Assembly (NCBI GenBank): GCA_902141825.1
Contig: CABFPG010000002.1
Span: forward strand, 682,001-746,000
Length of the DNA: 64,000 nucleotides
Origin: Thalassocella blandensis
GTDB lineage: Bacteria; Pseudomonadota; Gammaproteobacteria; Pseudomonadales; Cellvibrionaceae
Direction: 5' to 3'
Part shown: positions 17,698-24,582 of the stretch, in pieces
How positions within the stretch are numbered: the stretch's first letter is position 1
Layout of the letters: each line of letters starts with the position of its first letter
Made by a program: the position numbers and the translations under genes
Notes under the pieces: generated by a model
What the model was told of the DNA's origin: nothing
What the model saw: only the letters and a program-made list of their open reading frames with translations
The model's database searches: none

Positions 17698-17974
17698 TGC
17701 CGTGTAATGCCGCGTTAATGCCGTGTTAGAAACATCTTGTAAGTTATTGAAAAACATCATTTTGCCGTGTTGCCGTGTTTGCCGTGTCTATTTTTCTCGC
17801 ACGGGAGAATTATTTTTTTGAAAGACTTTAAGTAAGAATAAAAAATAATTTATATAAAAATACGCGCGCGCGAGGCGAAAATAAGCACGGCAAGCACGGC
17901 AACACGGCATTTCGTTGAAAATCAACAACTTAGAAGATTCTGAAAAACGGCAATGCCGTGCTAACTACACGGCA
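17698..17974. repeat. Iteron-like array flanking an AT-rich core (candidate replication origin)
   Basis: The 7-mer TGCCGTG occurs at 17698, 17719, 17763, 17771 and 17780 (a TGCCGCG variant at 17708). The reverse form CACGGCA follows at 17886, 17895, 17903 and 17968. A palindromic pair ACGGCA-A-TGCCGT lies at 17947-17959. The two oppositely oriented blocks enclose an AT-rich stretch (about 17807-17862) next to a short CG run. The array lies in the ~300 bp between the helicase and Q-like genes and holds no ORF. This layout is that of an iteron origin or a multi-site operator. Confidence 0.65.
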
Positions 17975-17976
17975 AA

Positions 17977-19614
17977 TTACAAATCATCCACTGCATTACC
18001 TAATTTTCGGTCACACTCTTCGACGCGACCACCCAGCCATACCTGTTGCTTCAAACTCGGTGGACATGGTTCCACCATGAAAAACCGACCTTTTTTAGTT
18101 TGGTCACCAGTACCGACTTGATAATGCAGATCTTTTCTTAACCGTTCTTTTGTCTGAATGAGCCCGGAGAATTTATTTTGACTCATGGCATGCTCGCCCT
18201 GTCTGTTACACCACCGTTTAAACGCGGTGTACAATTGACTAACTAGACAAGGCGTGTAAGGTAAATCTAACTCATTATTTTTCCACTCGCCATAGAAAAC
18301 TTCCCAAGCAGGTCGGCCAAACTCAATTAATCGCATCTTTGCATCGGTGATCGGTGGCTCAGTAAACTCGTTAAATCCCTCCAGAGGAGTTGCACGCAGC
18401 CAACCTAAAAAATACTCGCTGCCACCTTCAGCAAGCTCTCTATTCACCCCTTCCTTAATCTCCTGCAACAATTTGATCTCAGGCCATATAATTAAAAACC
18501 GTCGATCGTGCGGCTCAATAGGAAGCGGCTGAAACTCATTACTCAAAAACACACTGTTCATATGGTTGGATTCCTCCCAACCTGACATAAACTTTTTATT
18601 CACCCGGAAGACTGGACCAGTCACCATCTGCTTTACCGTACCGGTATGGCTAAACTTTTGCGATCGTGAAAGCACTTCCTCAAACACACCAAAAAGCGCT
18701 TCACTCATCCAATCGTTATATTGGCTTTCAAGATCAACTTGCCCAAGCGTACGCGCATATTGGCCGTATAAAGGACGCATCACACCATCAAAAAATAAAC
18801 TCTTACCCGTGCCATGCACATCAGAATGCATCAATACAGCAGTCCGCATTTTTTTACCGACATGGATCAATGGAAAAGCCAACCAACGACGTAGCCACAA
18901 AAACGCCTCATCATCATAATTACAGAGAACCTTGAGCAGCTTCACCATATTCAGACAAGGCTCTAAGTTGTCTGGCGGAGTTTTCGCCTGCAAAGGGAGG
19001 CCAGCAAACTTATTAATAAACCCTTTTCCTACCTGCATCGTAGGATCGAACACAAGATTCTTACGCGGAATTTCCCGGCGTTTAACGTGCTTTAACCAAT
19101 CATCAAAACAATCCGCGATAGCAAATCTTAAGTGCGCGATTTTAATAATCTCGCGTGTTTCGGTATCGTAAACCTCATCACTGGGCATCAAATACACGTA
19201 CCGTTTAAGCGCAGCGACCAACCCCGCGCCCCCTGCCATTTTTGCGGCTGCCAACTTTGGCTTGATATAGGCATCACCCACGCTCCGCTTTTTCTCACTC
19301 CAAGCCTTAAAAACCTCGGGCGCCACCAGCAACTTAAATGCGGCCATCGATACTAGCTGCCGCTCTGTCTCGTCGAACACCTTATTCTTGGGATAATAAA
19401 AAGAAAATTTCTCAAGGGCTTTTTCAAGAGAAAGCAGCCCTGTATCAGAGGGGGCCGGGGGAGAGTCAGAAAATTTCTCATCACCTTTATCAGGGGGCGC
19501 GGGGGATTTCAAAAAAGCATCGTAAGCAGCCCGCAACTGCTCGCCAACGACCTTCAAACCCTCAGCGCAGTGCAGATCATTAAAATCAGTTGTGTTGGGT
19601 TTCGCCTTAGCCAT
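17977..19614 (-). CDS. Phage replicative helicase, SF3/D5-like (DUF5906)
   Basis: 545 aa from ATG 19614, chosen because AGGAG lies 7 bp upstream and the ATG overlaps the primase stop. The core holds Walker A HGTGKSLFFDG, then FGVFEEVLSRS (Walker B-like) and FLSNEFQPLPIEPHDRRFLI (sensor and arginine-finger region) of superfamily 3 helicases. The N-terminus (TDFNDLHCAEGLKVV) is the piece that normally ends the TOPRIM domain of single-chain phage primase-helicases. It would unwind DNA at the phage origin; the repeat array starts immediately after its stop. Confidence 0.87.
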   Translation of the reverse strand: MAKAKPNTTDFNDLHCAEGLKVVGEQLRAAYDAFLKSPAPPDKGDEKFSDSPPAPSDTGLLSLEKALEKFSFYYPKNKVFDETERQLVSMAAFKLLVAPEVFKAWSEKKRSVGDAYIKPKLAAAKMAGGAGLVAALKRYVYLMPSDEVYDTETREIIKIAHLRFAIADCFDDWLKHVKRREIPRKNLVFDPTMQVGKGFINKFAGLPLQAKTPPDNLEPCLNMVKLLKVLCNYDDEAFLWLRRWLAFPLIHVGKKMRTAVLMHSDVHGTGKSLFFDGVMRPLYGQYARTLGQVDLESQYNDWMSEALFGVFEEVLSRSQKFSHTGTVKQMVTGPVFRVNKKFMSGWEESNHMNSVFLSNEFQPLPIEPHDRRFLIIWPEIKLLQEIKEGVNRELAEGGSEYFLGWLRATPLEGFNEFTEPPITDAKMRLIEFGRPAWEVFYGEWKNNELDLPYTPCLVSQLYTAFKRWCNRQGEHAMSQNKFSGLIQTKERLRKDLHYQVGTGDQTKKGRFFMVEPCPPSLKQQVWLGGRVEECDRKLGNAVDDL

Positions 19615-20686
19615 TCGCACGCTCCTGAAACTTAGGCGGAACAAAAAAGCAATTCGGGATCTGTTCAGCGCAAAGCTTGGCGGCATCAATACCAGGGTTA
19701 TGCCCCTTCTCCGCTTCCGTTATGTGGTCATCGTCAGCTAGTACCAAAATAGGACGATCCGGAAAGCGCTCACGCACAACCTCACACACTTGCAAAAGTT
19801 TGCCGCTGTTAAACGCCGTGAACGCAGCCCATTCACACGCCATAGCCATGTAGGCACTCGCAACAGTTGCGTACCCCTCTCCCACCATTACCGGCCCGCT
19901 ATTGGAACTACCGAGCTCATGAAAAAGGCCCGTCGTCGTTGCCGGCAAAAATCGCTTATCACCAGGCTTTTTCTTCGCAGCAAAAATCACCTGCAGATTA
20001 CGCAGCTGGCCAGCGGCGTTGAATGCAGGCACGACAGTTGCCCCCTTCTGAAATTGGCAACAAGCCTCGCCATCACGACGCACCCAAAACTCTTTAATAT
20101 TCTCGTAGCCCGTGATCAACTCGTAACGGTATTCATCCTCATAAAACACCGCCACCACGGACTGCCGAACAAAGCGCACATTAAAACCGCGCACTTTTTT
20201 TTGCTCCAGATAAAAAGACTTACCTTCCAGAACTAAAAACTTATCCATTAACTCGTTTGCGCAAGCCGCTACCACGTCATACCATTTCGCTAAATGCACA
20301 CGCTCTTCACGCTCTGCCTTTTCACGTGCAGCACGACGCTCAGCCTGCTCGCAAGCCAGGCGTTTTTTATCTTCATGGGAAAGGTCTCGCTTTTTACGTT
20401 GCCAACCATACTGTTTAGCTTCGTACACGAGAGATGCAATGGTGTAAGTGCCATTCCCACCAAAAGCCTTAACACTTTTAAATACGGAACGGACAGCTTT
20501 CAGGTCGTAGTCGGAGCCGGTTCGACTCCAGTCATCAAAAATGTCCAGCCCCAACTGGCCAAATTCATTTTTAAGCGCGCCGGCAATTTTCGCCCACTCC
20601 GGCTGGGAAAATTTATCAGGATCAAAACAAGGAAGGCTAAGCAAGTCTCGCACTTCATCGTCCGAGAGCGGCTCAAAGTCAGTCAT
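19607..20686 (-). CDS. Phage primase with PriCT_2 and TOPRIM domains
   Basis: 359 aa. The N-terminal 90 residues match PriCT_2 (EWAKIAGALKNEFGQLGLDI, DDWSRTGSDYD, then YTIASLVYEAKQYGW). A charged helix links to a central domain, and the TOPRIM core lies at about 260-345: MVGEGYATVASAYMA with the catalytic Glu, then ILVLADDDH with the Asp pair and NPGIDAAKLCAEQI. It makes primers for phage replication. It ends early in the TOPRIM fold, and the missing edge is encoded at the start of the overlapping helicase gene. Confidence 0.85.
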   Translation of the reverse strand: MTDFEPLSDDEVRDLLSLPCFDPDKFSQPEWAKIAGALKNEFGQLGLDIFDDWSRTGSDYDLKAVRSVFKSVKAFGGNGTYTIASLVYEAKQYGWQRKKRDLSHEDKKRLACEQAERRAAREKAEREERVHLAKWYDVVAACANELMDKFLVLEGKSFYLEQKKVRGFNVRFVRQSVVAVFYEDEYRYELITGYENIKEFWVRRDGEACCQFQKGATVVPAFNAAGQLRNLQVIFAAKKKPGDKRFLPATTTGLFHELGSSNSGPVMVGEGYATVASAYMAMACEWAAFTAFNSGKLLQVCEVVRERFPDRPILVLADDDHITEAEKGHNPGIDAAKLCAEQIPNCFFVPPKFQERANG

Positions 20687-20711
20687 AAAAGCCCTTAATA
20701 ATTATAATGTT

Positions 20712-20840
20712 TCACTTGAATGGATATACCCCACGCGGCCCTGGTTTCACCTCCCGCTGGTTCAGTGGGCACAAGCACCAGCTATATTGATCAACCGTTT
20801 CGCAACTACCGGGGCTTCTTTTGGCTAGGCATATCGCCAT
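20712..20840 (-). CDS. Small cysteine-containing ORF (42 aa)
   Basis: An ATG-initiated 42-codon frame fills the gap between the CII-like gene and the primase gene. The product has four Cys (CLAKRSPGSC and WCLCPL) and several Pro. The ribosome site is weak, and its only support is that it occupies an otherwise empty 160-bp gap in a tightly packed operon. Confidence 0.3.
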   Translation of the reverse strand: MAICLAKRSPGSCETVDQYSWCLCPLNQREVKPGPRGVYPFK

Positions 20841-20865
20841 TAAAAATTCGGAAATATCACAAAAG

Positions 20866-21240
20866 CTAAAACTTACCCTTTTTTTCCAATCGGGCCATCA
20901 AGCCATCCATTCGCTTAGCATGTGAAATAAATTCTCGCATTAGAGCAGCGTCTTCATCCTCAGGTGTACGAGGCTGGCTGCGTGTGTGCGAGCATTCATC
21001 CTCAAAGAAGTAAAGCGGATCAAAGCGTTCCACATATCGGCAAATCTCAATAATTTCCTCGAACGAAAACTTTTCGTCTTTCTCCTCGTTCAAGCATGCC
21101 TTCAACCTGGCGTAAGCTGTGGCAGGTTTTTTCGCCGGCCACAAATGGGAAGCAACCTGCTTGTGAGTAAAAGCACTGTCAGCGATGGCCAAATCGACAC
21201 TTTCTAACGCGCTGTCATAGTAAAGCCGGCTCTGCTTCAT
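20866..21240 (-). CDS. CII-like early regulator
   Basis: 124 aa from ATG 21240 with GGAG 8 bp upstream; a TTG further upstream is less likely. The N-terminal part (DSAFTHKQVASHLWPAKKPATAYARLKACLN) reads as a helix-turn-helix of phage CII/regulatory type, followed by an acidic helix region and a basic C-terminus. It is second in the leftward early operon after cro and a terminator, as cII is in lambda. The DNA target is unknown. Confidence 0.6.
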   Translation of the reverse strand: MKQSRLYYDSALESVDLAIADSAFTHKQVASHLWPAKKPATAYARLKACLNEEKDEKFSFEEIIEICRYVERFDPLYFFEDECSHTRSQPRTPEDEDAALMREFISHAKRMDGLMARLEKKGKF

Positions 21241-21310
21241 AACCTTCTCCAATGTTCCCCTAAAAATACACAGAAATTAGGAGGCTTTAGGGGTACTTAT
21301 TTTAGTTAAA

Positions 21311-21333
21311 TAAAAGCCACCGAAGAGGTGGCA
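21311..21333 (-). terminator. Terminator between cro-like and CII-like genes
   Basis: Read leftward, GCCACC-TCTTC-GGTGGC is a perfect 6-bp stem followed by TTTTATTT. It starts 13 bp after the cro-like stop, the position of lambda tR1. Confidence 0.75.
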
Positions 21334-21345
21334 TATTATGAAAAC

Positions 21346-21606
21346 TTAATAACTTGAACTATGAGATTCTGTAGGAGAAACCAACTTGGACACAGTCGAT
21401 GCGACAAACCGATCAGGGTATAAGATTTCCAACTCTGTCATTTCAAAGCCTGAGGCCTCAGCAAGCCGTTCGGCCAATTTAGGCGATACAGACCCTCCTG
21501 CCAGCGCTATCTGTCGAAAATTCGACAGTGTAGTTTTTGCCGCGCAGGCAAGTTGTTCAATCTCTGATCTAGTTTTGCTTTTATAGAATTGTTGTGGCGT
21601 CACCAT
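21346..21606 (-). CDS. Cro-like repressor
   Basis: 86 aa from ATG 21606; a GTG at 21603 is better spaced from the GGAGG just upstream and may be the real start. It is a small helix-turn-helix protein: EIEQLACAAKTTLSNFRQIALAGGSVSPKLAERLAEASG resembles YdaS/Cro-type domains. It is transcribed leftward, away from the repressor gene, with three operator copies between them. It would turn down the opposing repressor gene and early promoters during lytic growth. Confidence 0.72.
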   Translation of the reverse strand: MVTPQQFYKSKTRSEIEQLACAAKTTLSNFRQIALAGGSVSPKLAERLAEASGFEMTELEILYPDRFVASTVSKLVSPTESHSSSY

Positions 21607-21631
21607 AACCTCCAAACTAAGTTTAGAAGCA

Positions 21632-21660
21632 ATGTTAGCGTTTTACTAATATAAAAACAA
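21632..21660 (-). promoter_or_regulatory. Leftward early promoter (cro promoter)
   Basis: Read leftward, TTGTTT (21660-21655) and TAACAT (21637-21632) are spaced by 17 bp. Operator O1 covers the spacer and O2 abuts the -35, so bound repressor would block polymerase. Confidence 0.6.
21635..21649. promoter_or_regulatory. Immunity operator O1
   Basis: TTAGCGTTTTACTAA, a 15-bp imperfect palindrome of the form TTAGTA-n3-TACTAA. Lies in the cro promoter spacer. Confidence 0.6.
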
Positions 21661-21674
21661 TAGTATTTCACTAA
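21660..21674. promoter_or_regulatory. Immunity operator O2
   Basis: ATAGTATTTCACTAA, two mismatches from the consensus TTAGTATTTTACTAA. Its centre is 25 bp from that of O1. Confidence 0.6.
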
Positions 21675-21680
21675 TAACGA

Positions 21681-21695
21681 TTAGTAAATTACTTA
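21681..21695. promoter_or_regulatory. Immunity operator O3
   Basis: TTAGTAAATTACTTA, nearest to the repressor gene (start 21711) and 21 bp centre-to-centre from O2. Placed to autoregulate the repressor. Confidence 0.55.
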
Positions 21696-21710
21696 ACGTA
21701 AAATTCGATT

Positions 21711-22055
21711 ATGGAAAACAAAGAAATTAGACGTAAGAACTTTCAGATGCTATGCGACCAACATGGTAGAGACGTTATCGCAAAGAAAATGAAGTATTCT
21801 GACACTGTATACATCAACCAGCTGTACGGTGGCCATGCTCCATGTGGCGATAGAACTGCGAGAAAAATAGAGACTTCTCTTAAATTACCCACCGGATGGA
21901 TGGATGAACAACATGATAAGGATGATCCAGAAATTACAGCCTACATCGAGGAACTCAAAGAAATCATGAAAAGCTCTCCTCCTTCTGCGAGAAAGAAGAT
22001 TCTTTCTTTTGCGAAATTTGTTCACTCCGAACAAGAGAGCGAGCATAATCAATAA
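21711..22055 (+). CDS. Short phage repressor (CI-like, helix-turn-helix only)
   Basis: 114 aa. The helix-turn-helix spans roughly residues 8-60 (DVIAKKMKYSDTVYINQLYGG is the recognition region; RTARKIETSLKLPTGWMD follows). It lacks the S24 peptidase half of lambda CI, so it cannot be inactivated by RecA-driven self-cleavage. It is divergent from the cro-like gene and flanked by five operator copies. Induction might depend on the KilAC-like antirepressor encoded just downstream. Confidence 0.75.
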   Translation: MENKEIRRKNFQMLCDQHGRDVIAKKMKYSDTVYINQLYGGHAPCGDRTARKIETSLKLPTGWMDEQHDKDDPEITAYIEELKEIMKSSPPSARKKILSFAKFVHSEQESEHNQ

Positions 22056-22128
22056 CCTTTTTTAAGCTCTCTAAGCTCAGATCATTCAAGACCAACTCCA
22101 ATTCCTTCAGGTCAACCATCGTATCCAT
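21964..22128 (-). CDS. Small antisense ORF at the repressor 3' end (54 aa)
   Basis: Minus-strand ORF with ATG at 22128 and AAGGA 7 bp upstream. The N-terminal 30 residues (MDTMVDLKELELVLNDLSLE and on) form a predicted amphipathic helix; the tail is Ser/Lys/Glu-rich. The 3' half is antisense to the last 30 codons of the repressor gene. It could encode a small partner of a regulator, or be chance. No promoter is assigned. Confidence 0.35.
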   Translation of the reverse strand: MDTMVDLKELELVLNDLSLESLKKVIDYARSLVRSEQISQKKESSFSQKEESFS

Positions 22129-22270
22129 ACAACATCCTTTCTTACTTCAAAACAAACCTTCAAATTAATTATTTTCCAAAATTGTGACACGTATTTTTAC
22201 AAACCGCAAAGCTCAAAAGCGAACAAACACTTTTAGACGTCACGTTAGTTCTTTTGACACAAAAAGCTAG

Positions 22271-22432
22271 TTAGCATCGTGAAAACCAATAATAACGGAT
22301 ATTATTAAACCTCATAGAAAGCCCGCTTATAATCATTAGCGCACTCTCATAGGAAGTCACTTGCAACGAAGAAACGGCAACTGGAAATAGCGCCGATTTG
22401 CCCAGTAATTCATCAGTCACAGCTACTTTCAA
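22271..22432 (-). CDS. Possible 53-aa ORF with TTG start in the repressor-antirepressor gap
   Basis: Between 22129 and 22505 no conventional gene is visible. The only candidate is this leftward frame, starting at TTG 22432 with GTGAGG 7 bp upstream. Its first half (KVAVTDELLGKSALFPVAVS) looks protein-like. It has no ATG and no recognised domain. Confidence 0.2.
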   Translation of the reverse strand: MKVAVTDELLGKSALFPVAVSSLQVTSYESALMIISGLSMRFNNIRYYWFSRC

Positions 22433-22505
22433 ACCAGGTTCCTCACCCTACATATCATCTAGACCCACAAAAATCCTCCAAGTTCTAATTTCCACTAACA
22501 TTATA

Positions 22506-22520
22506 TTAGTATTTTACTAT
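22506..22520. promoter_or_regulatory. Immunity operator O4
   Basis: TTAGTATTTTACTAT, one base from the consensus, just upstream of the rightward promoter -35. Confidence 0.65.
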
Positions 22521-22548
22521 TGACGATATATTAGTATTTTACTAACAT
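22520..22548 (+). promoter_or_regulatory. Rightward early promoter
   Basis: TTGACG (22520-22525) and TAACAT (22543-22548) are spaced by 17 bp. Operator O5 lies across the spacer and -10. This promoter would read the KilAC-like gene and the entire rightward operon. Its -10 hexamer is identical to that of the cro promoter. Confidence 0.65.
22531..22545. promoter_or_regulatory. Immunity operator O5
   Basis: TTAGTATTTTACTAA: perfect TTAGTA/TACTAA arms around TTT. The best copy in the window, overlapping the rightward -10. Confidence 0.7.
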
Positions 22549-22580
22549 CTAAAAATCGAGTCGTTCACCGGGAGATATAT

Positions 22581-22913
22581 ATGACCAATAGCACGCTGTC
22601 CGATATGCGCACCTCTGCCAAAACCCTAAATGTCAGCAGAGCCAAGCTGCTCGATATGCTGGAGCGCCACCACATTTTCTCCCGAAATCCACAAGGCCAA
22701 CGCCTACCCTGCGCGAAGTTCATTCAGCAAGGTTACTTCGTTCGCAAAGACGCTTGCTTTCAATGTGGTGATGTCCAGCGGCAGTGCCTCAAGCCCATGA
22801 CGACGGAGAAAGGCATGGATTTTCTGCGCGACTTTATCAACAAATTACCTCCCGACGAGCAAGCCCAGCTCGAACCCAAACCCCAGCGAGGCAAACATGG
22901 CCATCGACATTAA
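22581..22913 (+). CDS. KilAC-type antirepressor / phage regulatory protein
   Basis: 110 aa with GGGAGA ahead of the ATG. The sequence follows the KilAC (ANT C-terminal) pattern: a helix-turn-helix (TAKTLNVSRAKLLDMLERH type, residues 12-32), a Pro-linked strand ending FIQQGYFVRKDACFQC, and KPMTTEKGMDFLRDFI. It is the first gene behind the operator-controlled rightward promoter. In other phages such proteins bind or titrate repressor during induction; that role is inferred here. Confidence 0.7.
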   Translation: MTNSTLSDMRTSAKTLNVSRAKLLDMLERHHIFSRNPQGQRLPCAKFIQQGYFVRKDACFQCGDVQRQCLKPMTTEKGMDFLRDFINKLPPDEQAQLEPKPQRGKHGHRH

Positions 22914-23133
22914 TAGAAAACTTCGGGCCATCAACGCCCGCCTGGACAAAATCGCGATCGTGCAGTTGCGCGAAGAAGTGGCCCGCTTACATGAACGCGT
23001 TGAGCAAATTGAACGAGAGCTCTACTGGGCAGAGCAATCACTGGAGATGTGGCGTGACGTTATTGAAAGCGAACACACGTACGAAAACTTCGGACTCACC
23101 CAAAGCGGCCACATTGTGGCGCTACAACAATAA
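22897..23133 (+). CDS. Small coiled-coil protein, unknown
   Basis: 78 aa, starting within the end of the antirepressor gene with GAGG 7 bp upstream. Residues about 10-50 are an amphipathic coiled coil (LREEVARLHERVEQIEREL). No domain recognised. The operon position suggests an early helper or anti-host function, which cannot be specified. Confidence 0.65.
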   Translation: MAIDINRKLRAINARLDKIAIVQLREEVARLHERVEQIERELYWAEQSLEMWRDVIESEHTYENFGLTQSGHIVALQQ

Positions 23134-23147
23134 ATCGAGGAAACACT

Positions 23148-23615
23148 ATGTCTGCATTAGATCACCAGGTGGATGGCAACCACTATAAAACCATGGCCAT
23201 TCAGCCAGCCGAGTACAACACCAAAAATGAAATCGGTTTTCTCGAAGGTAACGTCATTAAATACGTGTCGAGATGGAAAAAAAAGAATGGTGTAACAGAT
23301 CTCAGAAAAGCAATACACAACTTGGAATTGCTTATCGAAATGCAGCCAGAAACCGACTTTGAAAAATTCAGGGAAAACACATCAAGCAAAGTGAAAAAAC
23401 CTATAGACCTTACTTGCGCGCTCTTAAAAATCAGCGTGAATGATGCCAACACTATTTTTATAGCCAAGCTATTTGAAGTCTATCAGTCAAAAAGCGGCGA
23501 GCTTAATTGCGACCTTTTCAATATGACCTACGCCCAGATTCATGAAATGTTTCAAGAGGCGGAGGCGCAACACAAAAAAATCACCGGCAACCAGAAGGCA
23601 AATACCAATGCGTAA
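23148..23615 (+). CDS. DUF3310 protein
   Basis: 155 aa. The first 55 residues match DUF3310, a phage family found beside nucleotide metabolism genes: HYKTMAIQPAEYNTKNEIGF, then GNVIKYVSRWKKKNGVTDLRKA. The remaining ~100 residues are a helical extension without a recognised domain. DUF3310 proteins are small predicted nucleotide-binding or MazG-like helical proteins; their function in most phages is unknown. Confidence 0.8.
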   Translation: MSALDHQVDGNHYKTMAIQPAEYNTKNEIGFLEGNVIKYVSRWKKKNGVTDLRKAIHNLELLIEMQPETDFEKFRENTSSKVKKPIDLTCALLKISVNDANTIFIAKLFEVYQSKSGELNCDLFNMTYAQIHEMFQEAEAQHKKITGNQKANTNA

Positions 23616-23781
23616 ATTTGAGCATCAACCAACAGAAAAGCAGCAAATCCGCGAGCAACTAGAGCAAGACATTGAAACGTATCTAGCCGCTGGCGGCGCA
23701 GTAAAACGCTGCCCAGTCATGGTCGCAACAGATCGTAGCCAGCGCCCCAAGAAAAAGAAAGCCACTAAAAAGAAACATTAA
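23608..23781 (+). CDS. Small basic early protein, possible regulator
   Basis: 57 aa from ATG 23608, overlapping the end of the DUF3310 gene; a longer frame upstream lies inside that gene. The centre (IETYLAAGGAVKRCPVMVA) resembles short phage transcriptional regulators with a yL-x-x-GG-x-i motif. The C-terminus is almost pure Lys/Arg (RPKKKKATKKKH), suggesting nucleic-acid contact. No certain family. Confidence 0.6.
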   Translation: MRKFEHQPTEKQQIREQLEQDIETYLAAGGAVKRCPVMVATDRSQRPKKKKATKKKH

Positions 23782-23830
23782 TTTCCACAAGACTTAACCC
23801 GGAAAACGCATAAATCACAGAGTAAACACC

Positions 23831-24142
23831 ATGAGCGACGAATTCACGATAGACGGTTACACAGGAAAAGATGTGCTCTGCTTTTTGGCAGGCATGATGT
23901 TACTGGTGTTGTCGATGAACTTGCCGCAGCCCGATGAAATTAACCAACTATCTCACTCTTACGAAAAGGAGCATTCACATGAAGATTTTATTTTTACTAC
24001 TAACACTGGCGATCGCTGCATGCAGCAGCACCCCTGCACAATACCAGAACTACGAAGAATCACTGGAGAGCGTTTGCAAAGACGGCATCTGGTATTACCT
24101 GTACAGTCCGAATCCACCACAAATTTATATTGCAGCTACTGA
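23831..24142 (+). CDS. Small membrane protein overlapping a lipoprotein gene
   Basis: 103 aa. One membrane segment at about residues 15-32 (VLCFLAGMMLLVLSMNLP), then a polar tail. From 23,979 on, the reading frame overlaps the lipoprotein gene, so the last ~54 residues may be constrained by the other frame. The protein resembles an inner-membrane anchor with a polar C-terminal region. No family recognised; the overlap resembles Rz/Rz1 in layout but not in sequence. Confidence 0.5.
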   Translation: MSDEFTIDGYTGKDVLCFLAGMMLLVLSMNLPQPDEINQLSHSYEKEHSHEDFIFTTNTGDRCMQQHPCTIPELRRITGERLQRRHLVLPVQSESTTNLYCSY

Positions 24143-24188
24143 TGATCAAGGCAACGTCCAGAGGTGCGAAAGAAATGTCGATAAGTAA
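23979..24188 (+). CDS. Small lipoprotein
   Basis: 69 aa from ATG 23979 with AAAAGGAG 6 bp upstream; a longer in-frame start at 23,934 lacks such a site. A type II signal peptide is clear: MKILFLLLTLAIAACSS, with the lipobox Cys at residue 15. The mature part of ~55 residues has two further Cys (VCKD, RCERN), which could form a disulfide. It sits in the early operon, so a superinfection or surface function is likelier than lysis. Not a recognised family. Confidence 0.72.
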   Translation: MKILFLLLTLAIAACSSTPAQYQNYEESLESVCKDGIWYYLYSPNPPQIYIAATDDQGNVQRCERNVDK

Positions 24189-24582
24189 GCGCGCTAAAAC
24201 CATGGTGAAAGGTTTGGTGATCGACTGGATAGACAATCGAGCAGATGAATTTACCACAGTTGACCACCTAAAGATAAACGCGAGCCATAAAAATCCAATT
24301 TGGAGACTATTGGCCTATGAAATGTTTCGTCAGCACGTTCGCTACATAACCATACAGCAGGCATTTTTGTGGAAAGTCACTATTTATGTGGTATTCCAAT
24401 ATCCAAACGGTATGGAACAAACCGAGACAACAGAACTGGAATCCTTCACCAAGTTAACTGACCTCAATGACCTCATCCTAGATGAGATAAAACAAGACAA
24501 ACGCAAAGGCTCACATTTCAAGCACGTGAAGTTCATTGCGGAATGCCTGGACACCCACCCCAAAAAGGAGAGGGTCGTATGA
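24175..24582 (+). CDS. Hypothetical early protein
   Basis: 135 aa from ATG 24175, overlapping the lipoprotein stop; the longer upstream frame lies inside that gene. Basic N-terminus (SISKRAKTMVKGLVIDWIDN), mid-section of alternating hydrophobic residues, charged C-terminal helix (LDEIKQDKRKGSHFKHVKFI). No domain recognised. The stop shares ATGA with the next gene, indicating coupling. Confidence 0.65.
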   Translation: MSISKRAKTMVKGLVIDWIDNRADEFTTVDHLKINASHKNPIWRLLAYEMFRQHVRYITIQQAFLWKVTIYVVFQYPNGMEQTETTELESFTKLTDLNDLILDEIKQDKRKGSHFKHVKFIAECLDTHPKKERVV

